The notes beneath the pieces were generated by a model. It was not told the origin of the DNA, did not search any database, and saw only the letters and a program-made list of their open reading frames with translations. A stretch of DNA of 64,000 bases. Source: Cytophagaceae bacterium. Lineage in GTDB: Bacteria > Bacteroidota > Bacteroidia > Cytophagales > Spirosomataceae. The position numbers and the translations under genes are program-made. Below are positions 16,363-24,219 of this stretch, one piece after another. Every line of letters starts with the position of its first letter. Position 1 is the first letter of the stretch. Where the stretch lies: the NCBI GenBank assembly GCA_027491195.1, contig JAIXWQ010000011.1:186001-250000 (forward strand), given 5' to 3'.

Positions 16363-17193
16363 ATGGACTATAGATTTGAGGCGAGCCGTAAGGAGGTTTC
16401 CACTTTTACGAATCAAGAAATCAGAGATAATTTCTTAATTGAGAAGATTTTTCATGCAGATCAAATACAATTAACGTATACTATTTATGATCGCATGATC
16501 ATCGGTGGTGCGATGCCGGTATTGAACACCTTACATCTTCCCAATCCGGAAAAATTACGCGCGAATTTCTTCTTAGAGAGACGTGAACTAGGGATCATTA
16601 ACGTAGGCGGAAAAGGAACTGTGTCAGCAGATGGCGAACAATTCACCATCGATAAATTAGGTGCAGTATACGTGGGACGCGGGGTGAAAGAAGTAAGTTT
16701 CAGCTCTGAATCATCCGAAAATCCAGCTCAATTCTACTTATTATCTTCTCCAGCACATGCTAATTACCCGAATGCAAAATTAGATCGGGAGCAAGTAACG
16801 ACAGTGGTTTTAGGCACGCTGGAAACATCTAATCACCGTACAATTTACAAGTACATCCACAACGAGGGCATCCAATCCTGTCAATTAGTGATGGGATTAA
16901 CGATTCTAGAGCCGGGTTCGGTTTGGAATACGATGCCAGCACACGTACACGATCGTCGTATGGAGGCCTATTTATATTTTGATGTGACTCCTGGCCATGC
17001 GGTATTACATTTAATGGGCGAAACTACGGAGACCAAGCACATTTGGGTCCATAATCACCAGGCAATTATTTCGCCACCTTGGTCGATTCACAGTGGAGCA
17101 GGAACAAAGAATTACTCCTTTATTTGGGGAATGGCGGGTGAGAACAAGGATTATACGGATATGGATTTTGCAGAAATTTCTGAATTACGTTAA
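16363..17193 (+). CDS. kduI: 5-dehydro-4-deoxy-D-glucuronate isomerase
   Basis: A 276-residue cupin enzyme that isomerises 5-keto-4-deoxyuronate to 2,5-diketo-3-deoxygluconate in pectin breakdown. Metal ligands are visible in PAHVHDRRMEAYLYFD (two His and Glu) and in PPWSIHSGAGTKNYSFIWGMAGEN (His). It begins MDYRFEASRKEV, typical of the family. One base separates its stop from the start of the secreted GH105 fusion, so the pair links extracellular release of unsaturated uronates to their metabolism. KduD is not in the window. Confidence 0.96.
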   Translation: MDYRFEASRKEVSTFTNQEIRDNFLIEKIFHADQIQLTYTIYDRMIIGGAMPVLNTLHLPNPEKLRANFFLERRELGIINVGGKGTVSADGEQFTIDKLGAVYVGRGVKEVSFSSESSENPAQFYLLSSPAHANYPNAKLDREQVTTVVLGTLETSNHRTIYKYIHNEGIQSCQLVMGLTILEPGSVWNTMPAHVHDRRMEAYLYFDVTPGHAVLHLMGETTETKHIWVHNHQAIISPPWSIHSGAGTKNYSFIWGMAGENKDYTDMDFAEISELR

Positions 17194-17194
17194 G

Positions 17195-19060
17195 ATGAAA
17201 AAACTGATCATTCTTTTTTTAGGTTTAAGCACAGCAGTGAGTGCTCAAAACTATTCTGAGTTAATGGCGAAGTCCATTATGCACACGCACAAAGACTCTA
17301 TCGCTGTGAAAGCAGGCAAGCCTGCGGGATGGGATTATGAGCAAGGGCTGGTATTGAAGGCTTTGGAACATGTCTACCAAAGAACGGGGGACGCCACTTA
17401 CTTTAACTACATTAAAAAGAACATCGATAGTTTCGTAGATGCAAATGGAAACATCCGCACCTACCATTTCGACGAATTCAATTCAGATAATATTACGACC
17501 GGTCGAATGCTATTGTATTTGTACCAAGAATTGGGGGATGAGCGCTACAAAAAGGCTGCAGATCTATTAAGAAAGCAGATTTCGGAACAACCGAGAGATG
17601 CGGATGGGGGTTTTTGGCACAAAAAAAGATACCCGAACCAAATGTGGTTAGACGGTTTATATATGCTGGAGCCTTTCTATGCGGAATATGGCCAAATAAC
17701 GAATCAAGACAATTGGCCTGACATCGTTAAGCAGTTCCAATTGATGTACAAAGGGGCAATCGATCCTAAAACAGGCTTATTATTCCACGCCTACGATCAA
17801 GCGAAAGCACAGCCTTGGGCAGATAAGACCAACGGGCATTCACCTAATTTTTGGGGTCGTTCGATGGGCTGGTACGTGATGGCCTTAGTCGATGTATTAG
17901 ATTATATGCCAAAAAATCATCCATCCAGAGGCATTTTAATCCAACAATTAAATCAATTATCAGGCGCTATCGCTAAGATTCAAGATCCTACTTCAGGAGT
18001 TTGGTACCAATTACCAGGATATCCTGGCAAAAAAGGAAATTACTTCGAGGCTTCCGCATCAAATATGTTTGTATATGCCTTCGCTAAAGGCGTAAGAAAA
18101 GGCTATTTGCCTGTTTCCTTCCGTAAAAATGCAGAGCACGGCTACGCAGGAATTTTAAAAGAATTCATCACCAAAGACGCAGAAGGCTATATTCATTTAG
18201 AGAAAACCGTGAGCGTAGGCGGCCTAGGTGGCGTTCCGTACCGCGATGGTTCTTATGACTACTACTTAAGCGAACCTTTGCGTACAGATGATTTAAAAGG
18301 CGTGGGTCCATTTATCCTTGCTTCTTTAGAGATGGAGATCGCTAAAGAATTAGCTATCGGAGCTGGAAAGAAAGTAGTTTTAGATTATTTCTTTAACCAC
18401 GAGACGAAGAATGGAAATCGTTTCCACTATACTTGGGAAGATCGGAAAGACTCTGGTTTTAACCAATGGGGCATCCAATTCGAGCAATTAGGAGGTACTT
18501 TGGATACTTTAGGAGTCTCTCCTACCCGCGAGAACTTAAAGGGAGCCTCTGTGTACATCATCGTAGATCCAGATAGCTATAAAGAAACAGCGAAGCCGAA
18601 TTTCATGACGGCAAAAGCAGCTGATGAGATCGAGGCTTGGGTGAAAGAAGGTGGAAATTTGATTCTGTTAGCAAATGACACGACGAACTGCGAGATTCCT
18701 CAATTCAATATCTTAGCTAAACGTTTCGGCATTGAATTCGTGGCACCTAATTTAAACTTCGTACAAGGACGTAATTGGGAGCAAGGAGCTGTCATGATTC
18801 CTGCGGGGAATGAGGTTTTTGATCCGATTAAGAAGGTTTACATCAAGGAAATAACGACGCTAAAATTAAGTGGAAACGCGAAATCACTTGTTAATCACCT
18901 AGGTTATCCTGTGATGGCTACGGTAAAAGTGGGTAAAGGAAAAGTGTTTGCGCTGGGTGATCCTTGGTTATACACCGAGTATACGAATAACCGCAGAACG
19001 CCGCTGGAATACGAAAACTTCTTGGCTGCGAAGAAATTAGCGATTTATATGCTAAAGTAA
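17195..19060 (+). CDS. Secreted GH105/GH88-like hydrolase fused to a DUF4350-like domain
   Basis: The start at 17195 (MKKLIILFLGLSTAVSAQ) gives a signal peptide; the longer reading frame from 17093 lies inside kduI and is rejected. The protein is 621 residues. The N-terminal (alpha/alpha)6 domain (about 20-395) carries WLDGLYMLEPFYAEYG, FWGRSMGWYVMALVDVLDYMP and the NYFEASASNMFVYA region of unsaturated-glycuronyl hydrolases. The C-terminal ~220 residues (KKVVLDYFFN, GASVYIIVDPDS, AWVKEGGNLILLAND, GKGKVFALGDPWLYTEY) resemble DUF4350/glutamine-amidotransferase-like folds. It forms a unit with kduI, and its end overlaps the convergent nuclease gene by 9 bases. Confidence 0.87.
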   Translation: MKKLIILFLGLSTAVSAQNYSELMAKSIMHTHKDSIAVKAGKPAGWDYEQGLVLKALEHVYQRTGDATYFNYIKKNIDSFVDANGNIRTYHFDEFNSDNITTGRMLLYLYQELGDERYKKAADLLRKQISEQPRDADGGFWHKKRYPNQMWLDGLYMLEPFYAEYGQITNQDNWPDIVKQFQLMYKGAIDPKTGLLFHAYDQAKAQPWADKTNGHSPNFWGRSMGWYVMALVDVLDYMPKNHPSRGILIQQLNQLSGAIAKIQDPTSGVWYQLPGYPGKKGNYFEASASNMFVYAFAKGVRKGYLPVSFRKNAEHGYAGILKEFITKDAEGYIHLEKTVSVGGLGGVPYRDGSYDYYLSEPLRTDDLKGVGPFILASLEMEIAKELAIGAGKKVVLDYFFNHETKNGNRFHYTWEDRKDSGFNQWGIQFEQLGGTLDTLGVSPTRENLKGASVYIIVDPDSYKETAKPNFMTAKAADEIEAWVKEGGNLILLANDTTNCEIPQFNILAKRFGIEFVAPNLNFVQGRNWEQGAVMIPAGNEVFDPIKKVYIKEITTLKLSGNAKSLVNHLGYPVMATVKVGKGKVFALGDPWLYTEYTNNRRTPLEYENFLAAKKLAIYMLK

Positions 19061-19711
19061 TTTTCGAGGGAATTTATAGCCCGTCATTTTTTCTAGCGTA
19101 ACTAAAGGCACCGAATAGGCTTGCCAGTTTTTATTAAGCACTCTCTCATTTGGAAATAGTATGCACCAGATTTTTTCTGGTGTATACACTACTTTCCAAC
19201 AATAGGCTGGAACGATAACTCCTGAGGCTAGGCGTCCCTTAGATCCAATTCCTCCGGAATAGATCAAAAGATTTTGCCCTCTTTTTACCGCTAATTTTCG
19301 ACAATATTCTTCTAAAAATTTAAAGGGCCCTCGATTCAATTCGGGTGATTGCGGAATCATATTTGACATTAAAAATGTCTCCTCGTTCAGGTATTCCGAG
19401 GAAGTCCGATCCTCCGAATTACATAAATGGCCTCGGTCAAAACCAGAATGCGCATAATCACTTTCATCGGCGATTTTAAAACCCCGTGGAAATGACTCAT
19501 CTTGAATAAATCGATTTGTTCGTTCTACTGAACCCACGTCGCTGGCCTTTAACGTCCAGCCCACCCAATTCGCTCGACCCTCTATCCCATTATAGGACAT
19601 CACATATCCTTTCTTGACGGAAAGATAGTTCGTCGTAGAAGCAGTCGAGGCGCCCGAAATATTGGGCACCCCGACTGATAATAGGACACTAAAAAAGAGG
19701 TTTAAAAGCAT
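19052..19711 (-). CDS. Secreted DNA/RNA non-specific endonuclease
   Basis: A 219-residue betabeta-alpha-metal nuclease of the NucA/EndA family with a signal peptide (about residues 1-22). The DRGH motif (FDRGHLCNSED) supplies the catalytic histidine, and the Asn of ELNRGPF fits the magnesium ligand. It probably digests extracellular nucleic acid as a nutrient. Its stop is one base from the start of... the upstream GH20 gene's stop: the two share the base at 19711, so they are co-transcribed from the GH20 side. Confidence 0.92.
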   Translation of the reverse strand: MLLNLFFSVLLSVGVPNISGASTASTTNYLSVKKGYVMSYNGIEGRANWVGWTLKASDVGSVERTNRFIQDESFPRGFKIADESDYAHSGFDRGHLCNSEDRTSSEYLNEETFLMSNMIPQSPELNRGPFKFLEEYCRKLAVKRGQNLLIYSGGIGSKGRLASGVIVPAYCWKVVYTPEKIWCILFPNERVLNKNWQAYSVPLVTLEKMTGYKFPRKLL

Positions 19712-21600
19712 TATCTAGCTCTTTTGGCTAAATCTGCACGCGAAATATTCATCATACGACCCATCATTTTTGTTCCCCGATACGAAACGATGCGCATCAA
19801 TTCTGCATCCTTAGGTACGGCAACTAGACCAGAGGCTGATGGATAGTGGTTATCCGGGTAGGAATTGTCAAAGCTGTAGTGAATCTTCAATCCGGAGATT
19901 TCATTTTTCAACTCTACAAAAAGTTCTCCTTTTGAGTTCTTTGTTACCTTTACGATTGCCTCGTACATAGATGGCGCATATTTCTTATCTGCTACATCAA
20001 ATCTCGCCATATGTTCTTCTACGCGGCTAATAAAATTATCCCAGTTTTTATTTTCATTAGGCGACCATAGAGATTCGGAAATTGCCAATGCACGTGGCCA
20101 CATCATATATTGCAAGTGACGGTAATTATACAATTGCTCAGACCACATGTTTGCTTGACCGCCCTTTACTAATTTTGCATCTACTCCATCCGGAACTGGA
20201 TTGAAGGCATAAGAATCTGTTAATCGAACCGTTCTGTAAACCGGTGGTTCTAAAGCTATATCGCCTTGCATCAAGTCCACGTAAACGTTATCATTTGGTG
20301 TCATCACCACTTCATGGCCTAATTTTGCTGCTTCAACACCTCCTTTAATTCCGCGCCATGACATCACCGAGGTGCCTTTTGGCAATCCTCCTCCTTCTAA
20401 AATCTCATCCCAACCTAACATGCGCTTTCCTTTACCCGAAATAATCTTTTCCAAACGACGCACAAAATAGGCTTGCACCTCTTGTGAATTCTTCAAACCT
20501 TCTCTAGCTCTTAAAGCCAAAATCTCCGGATTCTTATCCCAGTAGTTCTTAGGGCACTCATCACCACCCATGTGGATATAGTCATACGGGAATAAACTAG
20601 CTACCTCTCCCATTACCTTATCTAAGAAAGTATATACATTTTCATTCGCTGGACATAAGGTATTATCTTGTAAAGCCTCTGGATGCCCATGAGACCAATC
20701 GATGAACGGCTCACCCGAAATCACTTCATATTTATCCGCGCCTGGCGTGCAAGAAAGTTCTGGATAAGAGGCTACCGCAGCCATCGAGTGACCCGGGACA
20801 TCAATTTCAGGAACGATATTCACAAAACGCTCTTGGCCATACTTAACCAATTCCTTGATATCTTCTTGCGTATAAAAACCACCATAGGTACGTGGCTCAT
20901 TCGGCTCAGGCTTCGAAAAAGTTGTAAAACGTCCTACTTTCTTCACGTTAAACGCCCCTTTTTTTGTCAAATTAGGATAAGACTTAATCTCAATTCTCCA
21001 ACCTTCGTCATCCGTTAAGTGAAAGTGCAAGATGTTGTATTTGTATTCCACCATATCGTCGATAAATTTCTTTACATCTTCCTTAGAGAAGAAGTGACGT
21101 GCCACATCAAACATTTGACCACGCCAAGCAAAGCGAGGGGTATCAGTGATTTGAGCATATGGAATCGTCCATTGTACGCCTTTTGCCACTAATTTTGATT
21201 CAATTTCCTTTGGTAATAATTGATATAAGGTTTGAATTCCATAAAAAAGACCAGCCAGTTTATTTGCCTTGATTTTTACGCCAGTTGAATTAACAAGTAG
21301 TTCGTATCCTTCTGCACCTAGCTTCGCATTGCTTACTAATTGCAATTGAATAGTGGCGGCCCCTACTGATTTAAGTGCCACTGGACGACCTGTAGCCACT
21401 TTTAGTTTGCCTACCAAAGTCGCATAGGCCACTTTCATCTGAGGATCAGATGGACCAGAAATTGAAATAGACGTAGGTAATGTAAACTTCCCAGCTGGAT
21501 AAGATGCCTCTGTAGGAATGGGAATAATAGACGGTTTTTGTGCTGATGATGCGTAACTTAAGCTTAAACTCAAGCATACGAGAGCAATAATTTTCTTCAT
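19711..21600 (-). CDS. Secreted beta-N-acetylhexosaminidase (GH20)
   Basis: A 629-residue enzyme with a signal peptide (1-20). An N-terminal GH20b domain (about 25-150) precedes the TIM-barrel (about 155-500), with FDVARHFFSKEDVKKFIDDM, HFHLTDDEGWRIEIKSYP and HMGGDECPK; Asp347-Glu348 is the catalytic pair for substrate-assisted hydrolysis. A small C-terminal chitobiase-type domain (KIHYSFDNSYP) follows. It releases N-acetylglucosamine or N-acetylgalactosamine from glycans, chitin or peptidoglycan fragments. The downstream nuclease gene begins on its stop codon. Confidence 0.95.
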   Translation of the reverse strand: MKKIIALVCLSLSLSYASSAQKPSIIPIPTEASYPAGKFTLPTSISISGPSDPQMKVAYATLVGKLKVATGRPVALKSVGAATIQLQLVSNAKLGAEGYELLVNSTGVKIKANKLAGLFYGIQTLYQLLPKEIESKLVAKGVQWTIPYAQITDTPRFAWRGQMFDVARHFFSKEDVKKFIDDMVEYKYNILHFHLTDDEGWRIEIKSYPNLTKKGAFNVKKVGRFTTFSKPEPNEPRTYGGFYTQEDIKELVKYGQERFVNIVPEIDVPGHSMAAVASYPELSCTPGADKYEVISGEPFIDWSHGHPEALQDNTLCPANENVYTFLDKVMGEVASLFPYDYIHMGGDECPKNYWDKNPEILALRAREGLKNSQEVQAYFVRRLEKIISGKGKRMLGWDEILEGGGLPKGTSVMSWRGIKGGVEAAKLGHEVVMTPNDNVYVDLMQGDIALEPPVYRTVRLTDSYAFNPVPDGVDAKLVKGGQANMWSEQLYNYRHLQYMMWPRALAISESLWSPNENKNWDNFISRVEEHMARFDVADKKYAPSMYEAIVKVTKNSKGELFVELKNEISGLKIHYSFDNSYPDNHYPSASGLVAVPKDAELMRIVSYRGTKMMGRMMNISRADLAKRAR

Positions 21601-21663
21601 TGAAATAGGTTTTTGTATAGCGTTAAAGTTCCATCAAAATGCAGAATATTCCAAATGGTTTTG

Positions 21664-21671
21664 TATTTTTG
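21664..21671 (+). promoter_or_regulatory. -7 box before amt
   Basis: TATTTTTG matches TAnnTTTG and ends 33 bases before the ATG at 21705. It lies inside the longer reading frame starting at 21639, which argues against that start. Confidence 0.45.
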
Positions 21672-21704
21672 AAACAAGAAGCATTATATACAAAACACAA
21701 AACC

Positions 21705-22958
21705 ATGAATGAAACCGCAACACTTGCTGCTCAGCAAGTGGAACTCACACACGCTATTGACACGGTATGGGTGGCCCTCTGCGCCGCTTTAATTTTCCAA
21801 ATGGAAGGAGGATTTGCCCTCCTAGAAGCTGGATTCGTCCGTTCTAAGAATGCCATCAGTATTATTGCCAAAGTCATGATTGATATCATGTTCGGTGGCG
21901 TTGCCTTTTATTTAGTCGGATTCGGAATTGCCTACGGTAAATCGAATGGCTATTGGGCTTTCGACACTGGGATTATGGAAGGTGATTTAGGCTTAGGTCT
22001 CACTATTTCCAACTCCCTTTTCTGGTTCATCCAAATGGGCTTCGCAGTCGCTGCCATCTCCATCGTCTCAGGAGGCGTAGCGGAGCGTATGAAAATGTGG
22101 TCGTATGCCATATATGTGGCTATTTTCAGTGCAGTCTTGTATCCTTTAGCTGCTAATTGGGTTTGGAATCCAAACGGTTGGTTAGCGCTTAGAGGATTTA
22201 ATGATTTCGCTGGATCCGCTGCGATTCATGCGATGGGCGGCTTTGCTGCCTTAGCAGGTGCGATTGTTTTAGGGCCCCGTTTAGGAAAATACAACGAGGA
22301 TGGAACGGCAAACGCGATTCCTGGCCATAACTTAACCTTATCCGCCGTAGGTGCATTTATCCTTTGGTTCGGTTGGTTCGGATTCAATCCAGGTTCTACT
22401 TTAGGAGCTGTGGGAAAATGGGATCTAATCGGGTCAGTTGCCACTAACACATTTTTAGCTTCAGCAGCGGGTGGTATAGCCACGATGCTATACACATTCA
22501 TGCGCTATAAAAAAGTAGATATCACGATGGTCATCAACGGAGTATTAGCAGGACTGGTAGCGATTACAGCTGGCTGTAATGTTGTTTCACCAGATTCAGC
22601 CTTGATTATCGGTTTCATTGCTGGAACGATTGTAGACATTGCCGTAGTGGTGGTTGATAATTTGAAAGTAGATGATCCAGTGGGAGCAGTCGCGGTTCAC
22701 GGGGTGAATGGTTTCTTCGGAACGATTGCCGTAGGTTTATTCTCCCAAAAGAATGGCTTATTTATCACAGGCGAGAGCGCTCAATTTATCACACAATTAA
22801 TCGGAGTTTCTGTCATCAGTGTTTTCTCTTTCGCTACGACTTATGCCTTATTCATGATGTTGAAAAAGACGATGGGTATTCGCTTAAGCCATAAAGCTGA
22901 ATCTGCGGGTATTGATGCCGTGGAGTTTGGAGTAGAAGCATACACCACTTTTGAATAA
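21705..22958 (+). CDS. amt: Ammonium transporter
   Basis: An inner-membrane ammonium channel of 417 residues with about 11 membrane segments. The start MNETATLAAQQVELTHAID at 21705 is preferred to an upstream ATG at 21639, because a promoter box lies between them and Amt proteins begin close to the first membrane segment (TVWVALCAALIFQMEGGFALLEAG). The Amt signature region is DFAGSAAIHAMGGFAALAG, and the pore histidines are expected in the AIHAMGG and VAVHGVNGFFG segments. A PII gene follows 18 bases downstream, the classical amtB-glnK unit. Confidence 0.95.
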   Translation: MNETATLAAQQVELTHAIDTVWVALCAALIFQMEGGFALLEAGFVRSKNAISIIAKVMIDIMFGGVAFYLVGFGIAYGKSNGYWAFDTGIMEGDLGLGLTISNSLFWFIQMGFAVAAISIVSGGVAERMKMWSYAIYVAIFSAVLYPLAANWVWNPNGWLALRGFNDFAGSAAIHAMGGFAALAGAIVLGPRLGKYNEDGTANAIPGHNLTLSAVGAFILWFGWFGFNPGSTLGAVGKWDLIGSVATNTFLASAAGGIATMLYTFMRYKKVDITMVINGVLAGLVAITAGCNVVSPDSALIIGFIAGTIVDIAVVVVDNLKVDDPVGAVAVHGVNGFFGTIAVGLFSQKNGLFITGESAQFITQLIGVSVISVFSFATTYALFMMLKKTMGIRLSHKAESAGIDAVEFGVEAYTTFE

Positions 22959-22976
22959 TAGCTAAATAAGAACGAT

Positions 22977-23318
22977 ATGAAAAAGGTAGAAGCCATTGTA
23001 AAACCATCGAAATTAAAAGCTATTCAAAAAGGCTTGATCGATGCAGATATTCCTTGTATGACCGTTGTTCCCGTTCGTGGAGCCGGTTTACAGCAAGGTT
23101 ATTCAGAAATATACCGCGGTACAGAGAAGTCGATGATCTTATTACCAAAGGTGATGATCATCTGCGTCGTAAGCGATGAAAACCTCGAAAAATGCTTAGA
23201 TGTCATCCTCGACAACGCCTCAGAGGGCAACGTAGGTGACGGAAAAATCTTCGTTTATGACGTGCAGGATGCGATTAGGATTCGTACGAAGACGAGGGGG
23301 ATTGAGGCAATTCGATAA
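22977..23318 (+). CDS. glnK: PII nitrogen regulatory protein
   Basis: A 113-residue PII signal protein that binds ATP/ADP and 2-oxoglutarate and plugs the ammonium channel. It begins MKKVEAIVKPSKL. The T-loop contains the uridylylation-type tyrosine in SEIYRG, and the C-terminal signature VGDGKIFVYDVQDAIRIRT is intact. Linkage to amt supports the GlnK role. Its stop codon is buried in a perfect 14-bp hairpin (23311-23341) at the start of a repeat element. Confidence 0.95.
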   Translation: MKKVEAIVKPSKLKAIQKGLIDADIPCMTVVPVRGAGLQQGYSEIYRGTEKSMILLPKVMIICVVSDENLEKCLDVILDNASEGNVGDGKIFVYDVQDAIRIRTKTRGIEAIR

Positions 23319-23500
23319 AAATGCGCAGCATTTTTATCGAATCGAATTAAAGAATAGAGCATAAAGAATAAAGAATAAAGTTCGATTCGCCTCCGGCGAT
23401 GAACTTTTGAAATATTAACTATACTCATCAAAAAGGGATCAAATTTCGATCCCTTTTTGATTCCATCTTTATTCTTTGTGCTTTATGCTTTGTGCTTTAA
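23311..23500. repeat. Convergent-gap element A (heptad arrays, palindrome, terminator)
   Basis: This fills the whole 178-base gap between the glnK and CrtA-like stop codons. In order it has a perfect 14-bp hairpin with loop GCA (23311-23341) covering the glnK stop; a heptad array of AAAGAAT/AGAGCAT units (23347-23380); the palindrome ATTCGCC-TCC-GGCGAT (23385-23400); TGAAATATT (23408-23416); a terminator (23430-23458); and an inverted heptad array (23467-23500) pairing with the first at 29 of 34 positions. It has the same design as elements at 26762 and 52949. No open frame of note. Confidence 0.85.
23430..23458. terminator. Terminator inside element A
   Basis: AAAAAGGGATC-AAATTTC-GATCCCTTTTT is an 11-bp perfect stem with T-runs on both strands; it serves glnK and the CrtA-like gene. 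Confidence 0.85.
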
Positions 23501-24162
23501 ATTGTAGTAATCACACGAAACCTCGTAAACATCTCCTCCGAATACCACCCAATCCTCCGCGTCTTCTTAATCATGGGCTTGTGCTCCTTACTTTTATAAG
23601 CAAAAGCATCCAGATTTTCTGACGAGTCCCAAAGACTCAGGGTAGCCTGTTCGATGAGGGGAAACTCTCCTACGCCTTTGGCAAATAATAATCCTACTCT
23701 ATTTTCTAAGTATTTACTGGCGTGAGATACATAAAACCAGAAGATGGGCGATTTATACCAAACGATACTCGCACGAGTCATCACTAAAAGCGGTCCATTT
23801 CCAGGATCTTCCACAATAGAAAAAGGATTCGATCCATTCCAAGTTCCATGCCCTTTTATGGCAACGGCATCCCAGCCTTTTATAGCGGATGAATTTGATG
23901 AAAGGGTCAACCAGCGCTCGTTTGAGGCAAAAAAATGATCTGATGCGGCTTGGTTATTAAAGACACCTAGAAAGGCATACGAGGAAAAATCTGGCCAAAT
24001 AGAGAATCCGTTGCCAGCTCCTACACCTAAATGTTTGGCAAAAGAAAGTCCTTCGGATTTCCAGCTTTGGACAAATGAGCGACCCATTTCTGCAAAGGCA
24101 AAACGCTTGTTTGAGAAGCCTTCAAAGGATAAAAATCGAAAGGAAATAATTTGTTCGCTCAT
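23497..24162 (-). CDS. Spheroidene monooxygenase (CrtA)-like protein
   Basis: A 221-residue protein. The C-terminal third matches the CrtA pattern: FAKGVGEFPLIEQATLSLWDS, then LDAFAYKSKEHKPMIKKTR and GWYSEEMFTRFRV. The start has MSEQIISFRFLSFEGF followed by AFAEMG, also as in CrtA. CrtA enzymes are heme-dependent oxygenases that put keto groups on carotenoids; the family includes many proteins of unknown substrate in Bacteroidota. No other carotenoid gene lies in the window. Its stop falls in the heptad array of element A. Function is inferred. Confidence 0.72.
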   Translation of the reverse strand: MSEQIISFRFLSFEGFSNKRFAFAEMGRSFVQSWKSEGLSFAKHLGVGAGNGFSIWPDFSSYAFLGVFNNQAASDHFFASNERWLTLSSNSSAIKGWDAVAIKGHGTWNGSNPFSIVEDPGNGPLLVMTRASIVWYKSPIFWFYVSHASKYLENRVGLLFAKGVGEFPLIEQATLSLWDSSENLDAFAYKSKEHKPMIKKTRRIGWYSEEMFTRFRVITTI

Positions 24163-24219
24163 TTTGTCAAATTTAGTCGTTTATTTGAACAATTAAAGCG
24201 TTAGTCGGGTTTAAAAGAC

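Noticed and set aside
17093-17194. N-terminal extension of the GH105 fusion protein into kduI
   Set aside because: The extra 34 residues overlap kduI in another frame and would destroy the clear signal peptide starting at 17195.
20683-21018. 111-codon plus-strand frame inside the GH20 gene
   Set aside because: Antisense shadow; basic, low-complexity translation with no recognisable features.
21639-21704. Upstream ATG for the ammonium transporter
   Set aside because: A promoter box lies between the two ATGs and the extra residues have no counterpart in Amt proteins.
23347-23500. Possible CRISPR array from the regularly repeated AAAGAAT units
   Set aside because: Units are 7 bases with no unique spacers and occur as inverted arms; no cas genes in the window.
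23311-23500. Insertion sequence or MITE with terminal inverted repeats and target duplication
   Set aside because: No transposase and no flanking direct duplication could be seen; kept as a repeat element of unknown origin instead.
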